Shown in pieces: positions 1 to 9,534 of a stretch of DNA of 64,000 nucleotides. Made by a program: the position numbers and the translations under genes. The notes under the pieces are model-generated. The model did no database searches. It was not told the origin of the DNA and saw only the letters and a program-made list of their open reading frames with translations. Within the stretch, counting starts at the first letter, position 1; every line of letters begins with the position of its first letter. Location of the stretch: the NCBI GenBank assembly GCA_029834535.1, contig JAQMWT010000418.1:40916-104915 (forward strand). Reading direction: 5' to 3'. Source of the stretch: Chrysophaeum taylorii (lineage: Eukaryota; Sar; Pelagophyceae; Pelagomonadales; Pelagomonadaceae).

Positions 1-1
1 C

Positions 2-3000
2 GACTCGGACGAGCGCGTGCGCTCGGCCGCGGCGGAGGCGCTCGGCGAATGTTCGGCTGCTGTCGCGGGGGAGCCTCTCGGCGATTTTTTTGAGGTCGTG
101 GCTCGACGCTGCGCGACACTCGTGAAAAGCCTCGATGACGCGGATAGCGACGTGTGCAAGGCCGCTGTTCAGGCACTGCGAATCTTCACGCCAGAGCACT
201 TGGCGCAATTCGCCCCCCAGGTGGTCCAGCACGTCAGCCGCGCGAAACGAGACGTTGCGATTTTGGCGTGCGACGCGCTACCTTTCGTTAACCCAGAGGT
301 CCTCGCAAAAAGACTGCACCAAGACAAGTCTGCGTTTAGGGCGTTGGGCCAATTGGAAGAGATTGCCGATCTGCTCAAGCGCACCGTGGCAGCCGACCCG
401 ACTCTTGGTGACCTCGTCGAAGCCAACGACGGCAAAACTTACGTAGATCTCGCGGTTCTTCCGTGTCGAAACGCCATGAAGGAGGCGCTCTACGTCCTCG
501 GCTGCTTTGACGTCGATAGAGGACCGCCCCTTCATGTGTCTCCTACCGCTGTTGTCTTCGCGGCCACCGAACACAAACCTTCTTCTACTACGGAAGACGA
601 AGTCGAGCGCGAAGAGACTTTGGTCGAAACGAGTAACCAACGTAGGTTGCCTCGGCGAGCAGCGCTCAAGGCGATGCGCGAGATGGGGCAGGTGCTTGCG
701 GAGCTCGATGGCCGCAAGGGCATTGACTCCCGTTATGTTGTCCGCGTCATCGGTGTGTACGTGGACAACAACAAACAGGTCGACGAAAACGAAAACGACG
801 AGAAGAACTTTGAAAAATTGAGCGACTTGGCGTCGAAGATTGGCGTCGAAGTGGTGGCCAAAGCCGATGGGCTGTCGATTCGCATCAAGGCGGAGCTCGA
901 ACGGCGGAGCCAGTCTGAGAAGCAATTCCAGCGCGCAGAGGGTTACCGATATTTGCTCGCCCTCGAGCTCGCCGATTGTACCCTCGCCGAGACGCTCTCG
1001 CGCGGCCACGTAGTTGCGGACTTCCCCCTCACTCGCCACATCGCCAGCGATCTCGCCCTCGCGCTCGACCATTTGCACAAGATGGGCCGCATTCACGCGG
1101 ATTTCAAGCCGCTGAACGCCGTACGAATTGGCTCGAATTGGTTGCTGATCGACATGGACGCGTCGCGTGCTCTCGGCGAGCCGCTTGGCACCAAGTTACC
1201 ATCGACTGGCTACTGCCCGCCTGAGATGGCCAAGGTACTGCTCAACGCCGCAGCGCGCGAGACAGGGAAAGTGGACGCAACGAGGCTCCGCGAGTACGCG
1301 GCGAACGTCGCGCACGACCTGTGGTCGTTCGGGTGCGTCCTTTTTCTTCTCGTCTTCGGGAAACCGCTATTGTTGGTTGACTTCAACGATGATGTCGCAA
1401 TAGATCTCCTGGAGCAACTCGCGTGCGTGCCTGACGCGACGGCGCTAGAGTGTATGCTCGAGAAGCAACTGCATCCCGGGCCCAGTGCGACCGACGACTT
1501 GAAGGCGGCGTGCGTCCTCCTACGCGAGCTGTTGGAGCCAGACGGGGCGAAGCGCCTAAAAAACTTCACAAAGAAGGGAAAGTCTCCGATGCGAGTGCTT
1601 CTCGACGACGAGCCTTTTTTCACGGGCAAAGACCTCGACGACGCAACCAAGGAGGCCTTTGATGACGTGAATTGCAAGCTGGGCCGAATCGAGGCGCGCC
1701 TCGAGGTCGTCAACGAGCGCACGACGACCGTCGCGGGCGTGCAGCGCGCCGCTATCACCACGATGGCATTGCATGCGAGAAATCTGCGCGCTTGCATCCA
1801 GGCCGTCGCCAGCGACACGGTGCCCTTGGCTTTCGTGATCCTGTTTCACTCGCCTGTTAAAGAATTAGAATTAAATCCGAACGACGAGTCGGCCGCCAGC
1901 ACTCTGTTCGCCGCGTATCGCGACGTCGAGAAGATGGTCACCGAGCCGAGTGCGTTCTTCGAGGCTACATGCAAGTCGAAGAAGAAACTCTTCCTGAGCC
2001 TCGTGTGCGAAATGTGCTGGATGCCACAGCCGGACGCGTACGACGCGACGCAACACGCCGAGTCGTGTCGGAAGGTAATGCCGATTGCCAAGGCGACGCT
2101 AGGTATGATCGCGACGCTGAACGTCGCCGCAAGCATCGCGCAGTGCTTCTACCCGGGCGTGAGATCGATATCGAAGAGCAGACTGGAAGCAGCCAAGAAG
2201 GCCATCGGCCAATTTGATGCCGAGAGGTCTGTCGTCGAGTTTGACGCGATCCAAAGCAAGCTCGAGGAGTCGGATCGCGACTGCGAGCGCGGGGCGCTGC
2301 TGCAGACGAAATATTGCCTGCGCGAGCTCATGGACTTAATTGAGAAGCTAGACCCGAAGCATGTTTGGGCCAATCTAGAGCACGTTCTGTTGCTTCCCGA
2401 CGGCGAGTCGGCGTGGGTTTGCGCGCGCTGCGCTGCCGTTCTGAAAAACGAGAAGAACAAGTCGTACGACGAACTTCGAAGGCTCTGCAAACCTTATGCC
2501 CCCGTCCATGTTGTGGGCGAGGAAATGAAGCAAGCTTCGGACGTGATTCGTCGTCCAGAGTCTCGCGAACCACGCGCCGCCGTAAACGGCGAGAGCTCGA
2601 CGGACGAGAGGAAGGGCGAGTCGAACGGAGAAGCACGCTACGAACAACGTGCTGCCCCTGTTGATGTTTTGAGCGACAGCGAGCAGGAGAACGAGGAGAA
2701 AGAGGGCGGGTCGCGCGTGAAACCTCGAGAACAACCGCGTGATCGTGCAACCTCGCATTCTCGCGCGGAATCTTCTGCCAAGGGAGCTAGGAGCGAGGCT
2801 GCTGCCCTTCGCGGTCGTTCCTGCTCGTCTTGTGATTACCGCCTGATTGCCGATTGCAGCTGCACTGCGTTGAGAAGTTATCTGGACGGCGTGATAGGAG
2901 GCCCGATAGAAGCGATCGTCAGCCCTTCCTCACCTCGCGCGGCGGCGGGCTCTCGCGAGCGAAGATGCGCGTTAAGCTCCGCGTGCAGTCCGGCTTGTGG

Positions 3001-3022
3001 ATGTACTCGGTGGTGGCTTTAG
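2..3022 (+). CDS. HEAT-repeat protein kinase, 5' partial
   Basis: The frame is open from the first bases of the window and the first visible residues already look like a HEAT helix, so the true start lies upstream. Residue numbers count from the GTG at base 17. Residues 1-110 read as HEAT/ARM-like helical repeats. A short conserved stretch (about 135-185, core GPPLHVSPTAVV) precedes a protein kinase domain: ALKAMR gives the beta-3 Lys (~218), HADFKPLN (~360-367) is the catalytic loop, DMD (~379) replaces DFG, GYCPPE (~398) is the APE region, and DLWSFG follows. The Lys, both catalytic Asp and the Asn are kept, so activity is plausible. After the kinase comes a roughly 280-residue module containing CEMCWMPQP, YPGVRSIS and a C-terminal WVCARCA pair, followed by a charged tail. 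The same architecture after the sensor region recurs in the next gene, so the two are tandem paralogues with different N-terminal repeats. Substrate unknown; a signalling role is inferred. Confidence 0.85.
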   Translation, partial: DSDERVRSAAAEALGECSAAVAGEPLGDFFEVVARRCATLVKSLDDADSDVCKAAVQALRIFTPEHLAQFAPQVVQHVSRAKRDVAILACDALPFVNPEVLAKRLHQDKSAFRALGQLEEIADLLKRTVAADPTLGDLVEANDGKTYVDLAVLPCRNAMKEALYVLGCFDVDRGPPLHVSPTAVVFAATEHKPSSTTEDEVEREETLVETSNQRRLPRRAALKAMREMGQVLAELDGRKGIDSRYVVRVIGVYVDNNKQVDENENDEKNFEKLSDLASKIGVEVVAKADGLSIRIKAELERRSQSEKQFQRAEGYRYLLALELADCTLAETLSRGHVVADFPLTRHIASDLALALDHLHKMGRIHADFKPLNAVRIGSNWLLIDMDASRALGEPLGTKLPSTGYCPPEMAKVLLNAAARETGKVDATRLREYAANVAHDLWSFGCVLFLLVFGKPLLLVDFNDDVAIDLLEQLACVPDATALECMLEKQLHPGPSATDDLKAACVLLRELLEPDGAKRLKNFTKKGKSPMRVLLDDEPFFTGKDLDDATKEAFDDVNCKLGRIEARLEVVNERTTTVAGVQRAAITTMALHARNLRACIQAVASDTVPLAFVILFHSPVKELELNPNDESAASTLFAAYRDVEKMVTEPSAFFEATCKSKKKLFLSLVCEMCWMPQPDAYDATQHAESCRKVMPIAKATLGMIATLNVAASIAQCFYPGVRSISKSRLEAAKKAIGQFDAERSVVEFDAIQSKLEESDRDCERGALLQTKYCLRELMDLIEKLDPKHVWANLEHVLLLPDGESAWVCARCAAVLKNEKNKSYDELRRLCKPYAPVHVVGEEMKQASDVIRRPESREPRAAVNGESSTDERKGESNGEARYEQRAAPVDVLSDSEQENEEKEGGSRVKPREQPRDRATSHSRAESSAKGARSEAAALRGRSCSSCDYRLIADCSCTALRSYLDGVIGGPIEAIVSPSSPRAAAGSRERRCALSSACSPACGCTRWWL

Positions 3023-3623
3023 TGGACGGGTACTCTCACGAGGGACGGGTTGACATCGGCACGACGACGAACACAATTTTTGCATGTTTTCGACTGTCCT
3101 CCGAGGACGAGCAATTCCTGCCCTTTTTTTGAGGCTGCGAGCGAAGACATCATCTCTACCCAAAACTTTGCTTCTGATTTCTGGAGTTTTTTGGGTGATC
3201 GCTGCGCGACCGAACCTTGCTTCTTCTACGTCGTCTTTTATAATTTTTCTTATGGTCCCTTTTTTGAGCGTCCTTTATAAATAATTCTTCAGCCCCCGAA
3301 AAAACTTCCTCTTCTGTCCTTGCGCGCCGCGCCGAGGAGGTTTCGTTTCGTTTCGTTTCGTTTCGTTTCGCTTGTAGCGTGTAGTTGTTGGATAACTAAT
3401 TCGTCTCTTCGCGTGTCGGTCGGTGGCCGTCCGTCCGGAAAAGAGGAGGCTGCTTATACTCCCTTCTTCTTCTTCTTCTGGTGCTACAAACATCACCTTG
3501 CCAAACCCCCATCGCAACAAGAGTGAGTCATGATGCTGTATCGACAAGATGATCAAGGGTTTTGTTCAACTTCTCTCGTACCCCAAGCAAGTACAGCAGC
3601 AGAAGCAACGGATCTTTCTGAGA
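3023..3623. other. Intergenic region between the tandem kinases
   Basis: T-rich spacer with no supported gene. It holds a TTTCG pentanucleotide array at 3341-3370. The promoter of the LRR-kinase gene must lie here, but I see no convincing TATA box. Confidence 0.5.
3341..3370 (+). repeat. (TTTCG)6 microsatellite
   Basis: Six perfect copies of TTTCG, about 250 bp upstream of the LRR-kinase start. Confidence 0.95.
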
Positions 3624-6288
3624 ATGTCGTCGTCGGGAGACGACGTGGCTGTGCTGCGCGCTGTTCGCGCTAAAAGCGCGATTCTTTCGACGCGGTGGCA
3701 CGACGCTCACCCCTTGACGTGGGACGGTGTTGAAGTTGAGGAAGGGCGCGTCGCGTTGCTGGATCTCGGCGAGTGCTATGGTCTAACAGCGCTGCCGCTG
3801 GAAATCGGCAAGCTGACTTCGCTCACCTCGCTGGACCTGAGTGGGTGCTCACAGATGAAGACGCTGCCGCGCGAGATCGGCCAGCTCACGGCGCTGAAAT
3901 CGCTGAGCTTGAACCGGTGCAGGCAGTTGACGACGCTCCCGCCCGAGATCGACGGGCTCTCGTCTCTCGATTCATTCGAGCTCCGAGAATGCGACGGACT
4001 AGTCGCGATTCCCCCCGAAATCGGCGAGCTCGCCGCTCTGAGGTCGCTGGACCTGTTCGAGTGCGGGCAGCTCGCAGCGCTTCCGCTGGAGGTTGGCCGA
4101 CTCGCTGGGCTCGCGTCGCTCGAGCTCGAACTCTGCGATCGATTGGTAATTCCACCGCTTAAATTGCACGCGCGCGAGGCGCAGGAGGTCGTCGTCTGGC
4201 TCGAAGGCGTGCGACTTTTCTTGAGCGGGACCCCGAAGAACGAGCAGGCCATCGAGGCCTTCTTCGAGTGCATCAAGACCGACGTCTTCGCCGCTCGGCT
4301 GGAGTCGGCGATCGCGACCAACCCGTCGCTCGCTGGCGTCAGAAGGGCCGATGATGGCGCGCTCGCCGTTGACCTCGCCTCCCGCGAGTGCCGTCTTATT
4401 CTAGAGAAGGAGCGCTACGTCCTCCGGCGCTTTGAGATCGATGCGGGCCCCCCGATCCACTTCTCGGCCGCGACGGCCGTCGTCGCCGCGACCGACCGCG
4501 GAGAACCGACGACGCCGCGGCGAGCGCTCAAGGCTATGCGCGAAGAGGCGCAAGTTTTCGCCGAGGTTGAGGGCCGCTTCGGCCTCAAAGCCGATTTTGT
4601 TGTCGCCGTTTTCGGCGTCTACGTCGACGGCGAGGTCAGCGACGAGGCGTACGAACGCCTCGAAGCCGCGGCGAAAAAGCTCCTAGAAAACGCGAGGGTT
4701 GTTCGATCGCCAGGCCTCTCGTCCCGCCTTCAGCAGGAGCTGGTTGCGCGGAGCCAGTCGGCTCCCGTAGAGACGCAGCTCGCAGGAGGCTACAAGTTTC
4801 TTCTCGTTCTGGAACTCGCCGATCGGACGTTGAGCACCGCGGTCGTTCACGACCGCGTCGCGGGCAGAGATTTCGTTCTCGTCCGCAAGATTGCCGGCGA
4901 CGTGGTCGCGGCGCTGGATCATCTGCACAGCAACGGTCGCATCCACGCAGACCTCACGCCGCTCAACATCGTGCGCGTCGACTCGTCGTGGCGACTGATC
5001 GACATGGGAGCGTCGCGCGAGATTGGCGAGCCGGCGTCGTTTTTCGAATCCGAGGCGCCATCCTCCGGCTACTGTCCGCCCGAACTGGCGACTCTGCTGG
5101 CTGCGGAGAGGGGGGGCGACACGAAGATGCTGTACACGCCGAGCATCGCGTGCGACCTGTGGTCGTTGGGGTGCGTGCTCTTGCTGCTAGTCTCGGGCAA
5201 GTCGCTCTGGCACGCCGACCAGAACGACGACGTCGCGCCAGAAGTCCTGCGACAGTTCGCGTGCGACGCCGAGGTGGTGGTGCGCACAGCGCTTCGGAGT
5301 CGACTGTATCCCGGGAGCGACGCGAGCGACGACGAGAAAATGGCCTGCGCTCTCCTACGCGAGCTCCTGGAGCCCGACGAGTCGAAGCGCCTCGCCTGCT
5401 TCCAGAAAAGAGGTCAATCGCCGATGCAGACGGTCCTCGCCCATCCGTTCTTGACGGGGGAGGACCTCGACGATGCTACCAAGGCCACTCTCGTGGAGGC
5501 GCCGCGGGACCTGCTCGAAGAGCGTACTTTTGTGGTCGTCGACGGAACGTTGCCGCGCGCTACGGCGACCGCGATCGCGCTGCCCGCGAGCAACCTGCGC
5601 GAGTGCGTCTGGGCAGCCGTCGTCGATACCAGCAGCAAGCCGCCTACTGCGTTTGTCATCCTGTTTCACTCGCCCGTCATCAACCCGGCCCCCCAAAGCA
5701 ACAGCAGCGGCGGCGGCGGCGAAGCGTCTTTAGCCATCGCGCTGCTGTCGATCTATCGCGATTTCGAGAGAATGGTGACCGATCCGACGGCATTCGCCGC
5801 TTCGACGGAGAATAATTCGAAGAAGATGTTCCTGAGCCTCGTGTGCGAAATGTGCTGGATGCCGCAGCCTTTTGCGTACGAGGTCGAAGCCGAAGAGTGT
5901 CGCGCCGTCCTGCCTATCGCCAAAGCGACGCTCGGGATGATCGCGAGGCTGAATGTCGTGGCGCTCGCGGAGTGTTTTTACCCGGGTGCGAGATCGATTT
6001 CGAAGCGGACGCTTGACGCGGCCAAGGCGGCGATCGGCGAATTCGATACGGAGAGATCGGTGTCAGAGTTTAACGCGGCGCAACGCGCGTTGGAAGAAGA
6101 AGAAGACGACGACGATGATGATCGCGGCGCGCGCGGCGAGGGATACTGTCTGCGCGAGTACGAGAGGCTGTTGTCGAAGGTGGACCCGACGCACGCCTGG
6201 GCGAAGTTGGAGCGCGTGGTTCTCGGCAAGAAGTCGGCCTGGGTGTGCGGAAAGTGCGCGCAGGCGCTGAAGAGCGCGGTTACGAACG

Positions 6289-6321
<33 letters not shown>

Positions 6322-6686
6322 ATGAGGACCTGCGGGCGCTCAGCAGCGGTGGGTCTCGTGTGAGAGTCGAGGGGGACTCGTCTGATGAGGAGGGTGTAAG
6401 ATATCGTGGTGGTGCTGCCGCCGCCGCCGAGATCGCGGGGGCCGAGGACAGGGATCGAGCGTGCGTGCGATGCGATCACCTCGTAGGCGGCGGCGGCGGC
6501 GCCAGCTGCTTCGAAGAATTGGCACGGTATCTGGAGGGCGCGATCGTCGTCGGGGTGGATACACCGCCTACGACGTCGTCTTTGAATTTGCGGCGCCGGC
6601 GAAAACCACCACCCCCCCCCGCGGCCCCAGAGACGTGGTGGTGTCTGGGGGGGTGTACGCCGCAGCTGTATTATTACTACTACTAG
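3624..6686 (+). CDS. Leucine-rich-repeat protein kinase
   Basis: About 1020 aa. I chose the ATG at 3624 (MSSSGDDVAV) over an in-frame ATG at 3549, because the extra residues are basic, Gln-rich and unlike a folded domain. Residues about 43-180 hold leucine-rich repeats of the LTALPLEIGKLTSL type, here with a Cys-containing ECxxL variant. A linker and the same GPPIHFSAATAVV block as in the upstream kinase lead into a kinase domain: ALKAMR Lys (~303), HADLTPLN (~441), DMG in place of DFG (~460), GYCPPE and DLWSLG. The C-terminal module (CEMCWMPQP, YPGARSIS, WVCGKCA) matches the upstream gene, with Asp, Ser and Gly runs inserted. No signal peptide or membrane span, so probably cytosolic. It is a tandem paralogue of the HEAT-kinase in which the sensor repeats were exchanged. 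The next gene begins only 36 bp after its stop. Confidence 0.88.
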
Positions 6687-6714
6687 TCTCTTGTTACATT
6701 TTTTTTTACGTATG

Positions 6715-6720
6715 AATAAA
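6715..6720 (+). terminator. Possible polyadenylation signal in the 36-bp gap
   Basis: AATAAA lies 28 bp after the LRR-kinase stop and ends 2 bp before the next ATG. If used, the upstream transcript would have to end within the next coding region, or the two genes overlap in transcription. Confidence 0.3.
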
Positions 6721-6722
6721 TT

Positions 6723-8801
6723 ATGGATCGTTCGTCGTCATCGTCGACCTGGGAGAAGAGCTTGGTCATAGAGGCGCGGGCACCGTGCGGGCTTGGCGAG
6801 GAGGTGGGTGTGCGGTTGCCGGGGGGCGGAATAGTGCGGGTTGTGTCCCCCGTGAGCGAGGGGAATCGATTCCGCGTCGTGGTGAGCGAGTCTTCGCACG
6901 AAGATTACGAGGCGTCGGCGTTGAGTTTGCTGGAGCGGGAACTGGAGGAATCTGAGGAATCGTCGTCGGAAGAGGAAGAGGTCGAAAGCACGTTGTCGTT
7001 GGAGTCGATCCTGCACCGTTGGGCCCCGTATTTGCTGGACTTCTTGCCGGCGACGGACGCGAGGTTGGCTTTGGTGTACCTCGAGTGCGAACAACACAAG
7101 CGGTTGAGCGGAAGCTCTGTGGAAGAGATGAGGAAAGTCCTCGCCGAGCACGCGACGTCGGTCTACGAGACGTACGTCGCCCCCGGCGCCCCCAAACTCT
7201 GCGACGTTTCGCGGGGGGTCGCGTCCCGGCTCGCGAAATCGCGCGATCGACGCGATTCGTTGGCCGAACTCGGGGCCGCTGTTCTGGGAGCTCTGCGCGA
7301 AAAGCACGCCGCCGACTTCGTGCGGAGCGAATCCTACCGAAAATTATTGAGGGACGCTGCGAGTCCGCGGAGCCTCGAAGTGCGGGCGCCCCGCCTCGTC
7401 GACGTGCCGGGAGATTCGACGTTGAGACGATTTTTCGCCGCCGAGACAACAGACCCGGCTGCCGTGCGGGCGTGGTGTCGTGCGTGGAGTTTGGTCCGAG
7501 TCTTGAAGAAGCCACACGGGGTGTTTGCGAGTCAGGTGAGGGCCGAGCTCCGCGGGGCGGCGCACAAGCTGCTCGCGAGGCCGCCGATCGCGTTCTCCAA
7601 GTCCCTCTCCGACCGCCTGAGCGCGCTGTTCCGCCGCGAGCGCAACTTCGACGCCAATTCGGCGATCACCATGTACGCTGCCGTGTTTGCGGACGTCGAA
7701 GCGGAGCTCCGGGAGGTCGTCGAGCGGGTTTGGACCTCTTTTCTCGAGAGTCGGCGGTACGCGGCTTACGCGTGCGCCGAGCGACCGTCGGACTTGGACG
7801 TCGCGGTGGCTAAAGCGACGACGAGGTCTCGGGATTGGTGGAATCCGGTGTTCGCGTGGTGCTCCGAGAAAGGGACGTGCGAGCGCCTCGCCGACACGGG
7901 GCTCGAACGTCACGATCTCCTCTTGGTCGTCGATTCGCGAGCCCTAGGCGGCGACGACGGTTTCTCCTCGGAAGGATCGGGCGATAATAGATCGGAAAGC
8001 GATGATGATGTGTCGGGAGCACTCTTAACCCTCTGCGACGAGCGCGACGTGCCATCCCTCGTCGTTGCGCTCCTCCTCGAAATCCCCGTGACGATCCGCG
8101 GCAAAAAAAAACTAAAAGCGGCGAGAAGGCTTCGAGCGATCGCCGACTCGCTGCCTTTTCGCCGCGCGAGAATGCGCTCCGAAGGTGACACCTGTCTCGT
8201 GTTCGACGACGCCGATCCGCTGATTTTGGATCTCGATTCGAGATCTTTTGAGAAGACCACTTTTTCAAAGCCAATCTCGTCGCTCCCGGCCGCGAGATGC
8301 CTCTCGCGCGCGATCAGGAATCGACAATTCAAGACGCTTCAAGCTATAGACGTGGCCGCCGACGACACGACCTGGCGCCGTCCCTTGGACGTCTACGATG
8401 GCCCGCCGCACGACGACGCCTCTCTCGTAGATGCCTTCGAAGGGTTTGTCGAGTCCCTGTTTCTCGATCCAATTCGACTTTTCGCGACGCGAGCGACTGA
8501 CCATCACCACGTCGTCACTTTCCGCCTCGCCGAATTTCGAGTCCTCGTGCTCGAGAAAGAGCCTTCTTCTTCTTCTCAACACCTCCTCCCATTATACCAC
8601 GCCCTCTTCACCTCCCGCCGCTTCGCGGACGCCATGGTCGACTCTTGCTTCTGGCCGGGACCTTCGTTTTTGCAGCGGAAGTGGGCCCAGCGACGCCCCG
8701 CGGGGGGCGTTGAGGTACCCCCACACGAGGAGGGGGAGGACGAAGAAGAACCTTCCATCCCCAGCGCCCTCTCGGCGCCCTCCTTGCTATCGTCGAATTA
8801 A
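6723..8801 (+). CDS. Protein with two RGS-like domains
   Basis: 692 aa, starting MDRSSSSS. The N-terminus (about 15-60) has a short beta-rich motif of the APCGLGEEVGVRLPGG type common in algal proteins, then an acidic Ser/Glu stretch. Two helical segments look like RGS domains: about 98-220 (LHRWAPYLLDFL ... VYETYVAPGAP ... FVRSESYRKLL) and about 240-350 (LRRFFAAETTD ... MYAAVFADVEAEL ... FLESRRYAAY). Both show the aromatic start, mid-domain hinge and FxxSxxY-type ending of RGS folds. RGS proteins speed GTP hydrolysis by G-alpha subunits, which is the inferred role. The C-terminal 300 residues are not recognised. Placement just after two kinases suggests a shared signalling neighbourhood, though a functional link is only inference. 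Confidence 0.7.
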   Translation: MDRSSSSSTWEKSLVIEARAPCGLGEEVGVRLPGGGIVRVVSPVSEGNRFRVVVSESSHEDYEASALSLLERELEESEESSSEEEEVESTLSLESILHRWAPYLLDFLPATDARLALVYLECEQHKRLSGSSVEEMRKVLAEHATSVYETYVAPGAPKLCDVSRGVASRLAKSRDRRDSLAELGAAVLGALREKHAADFVRSESYRKLLRDAASPRSLEVRAPRLVDVPGDSTLRRFFAAETTDPAAVRAWCRAWSLVRVLKKPHGVFASQVRAELRGAAHKLLARPPIAFSKSLSDRLSALFRRERNFDANSAITMYAAVFADVEAELREVVERVWTSFLESRRYAAYACAERPSDLDVAVAKATTRSRDWWNPVFAWCSEKGTCERLADTGLERHDLLLVVDSRALGGDDGFSSEGSGDNRSESDDDVSGALLTLCDERDVPSLVVALLLEIPVTIRGKKKLKAARRLRAIADSLPFRRARMRSEGDTCLVFDDADPLILDLDSRSFEKTTFSKPISSLPAARCLSRAIRNRQFKTLQAIDVAADDTTWRRPLDVYDGPPHDDASLVDAFEGFVESLFLDPIRLFATRATDHHHVVTFRLAEFRVLVLEKEPSSSSQHLLPLYHALFTSRRFADAMVDSCFWPGPSFLQRKWAQRRPAGGVEVPPHEEGEDEEEPSIPSALSAPSLLSSN

Positions 8802-8874
8802 CAACTCTCCTATTTTTTTTTTTATTACCCGCTCTCCTTTTGAGAGGGGGTTGTCGTAGATCACCACTCGCTCT

Positions 8875-9181
8875 TGCTGCTGCTGCTGCTGCTGCTGCTC
8901 AATGTCTTCTTTTAGAGTCGCCGCCGCCGCCGCCGCCGCCGCCCGAACAGCGCTTCGATGTCTTCTTCTTCTTCTTCTTCTTCTTCTTGGGGATCGATAA
9001 CCACCAACGCCAGAAGGCCACCACCACCACCACCACCACCACAGGCAACAACGACGGCGACAAGGAGCACAATAAAAGACCTTGATTTTGAGGAAGAAGA
9101 GATCTTAGCCGAAAAGGGAGTTCCCTCAGCGGAAGGGAAGGGAAGGGGAGGGGAGGGAAGGGAAGGGGAGGGAAGGGAAGG
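8875..9181. repeat. Cluster of simple-sequence repeats
   Basis: In 300 bp: (CTG)8 at 8875-8899, (CCG)n near 8920-8942, (CTT)n near 8961-8987, (CAC)n near 9017-9041, and a GGGAAG/GGGGAG purine tract at 9131-9181. No ORF through it looks real. Confidence 0.9.
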
Positions 9182-9189
9182 GACCTCCT

Positions 9190-9450
9190 CCGTTGCTATT
9201 ATCCAGTAAACCTCGCCAACCGACAACACCTCCAAGTCCACAAAACCGTCGGCTTCATTCTGCAGAGCGTGCTGCACCGTGATCGCATCCATGCTCGACA
9301 AAGCATCGTATCCGCCGTTCACAATGTAGTCGGCCGTGACTGGATCGTCGCCACTAAAACTAAAATCGATCTTTCTCGAACTGACGCCAGTCAATTCCCG
9401 AAACGTCCTACGAAAAACGGACGTCCACGTCGTCGCCTCGCTCCTCGAAT
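9190..9450 (-). pseudogene. Exon fragment of an unrecognised protein
   Basis: On the minus strand a stretch of about 85 residues (core FRRTFRELTGVSSRKIDF, then YIVNGGYDALSS and GEVYWI) has the composition of a folded domain and then runs into low-complexity sequence from the adjacent microsatellites. There is a stop just upstream. I read it as one orphan exon or a decayed gene end. Family not identified. Confidence 0.3.
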
Positions 9451-9534
9451 ACGGTTAAACTTGAACGACCCAGCAAAAACCTCGTCGCTGGTGGCAACAA
9501 CGAACAACCAAAACATCTTCGTTGATTTTTCGGA

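Noticed and set aside
278-1096. 272-codon minus frame inside the HEAT-kinase
   Set aside because: Antisense shadow of the kinase gene without domains.
7019-7813. 264-codon frame within the RGS-like gene
   Set aside because: Out-of-frame, extremely Arg-rich, overlapped by the better-supported reading frame.
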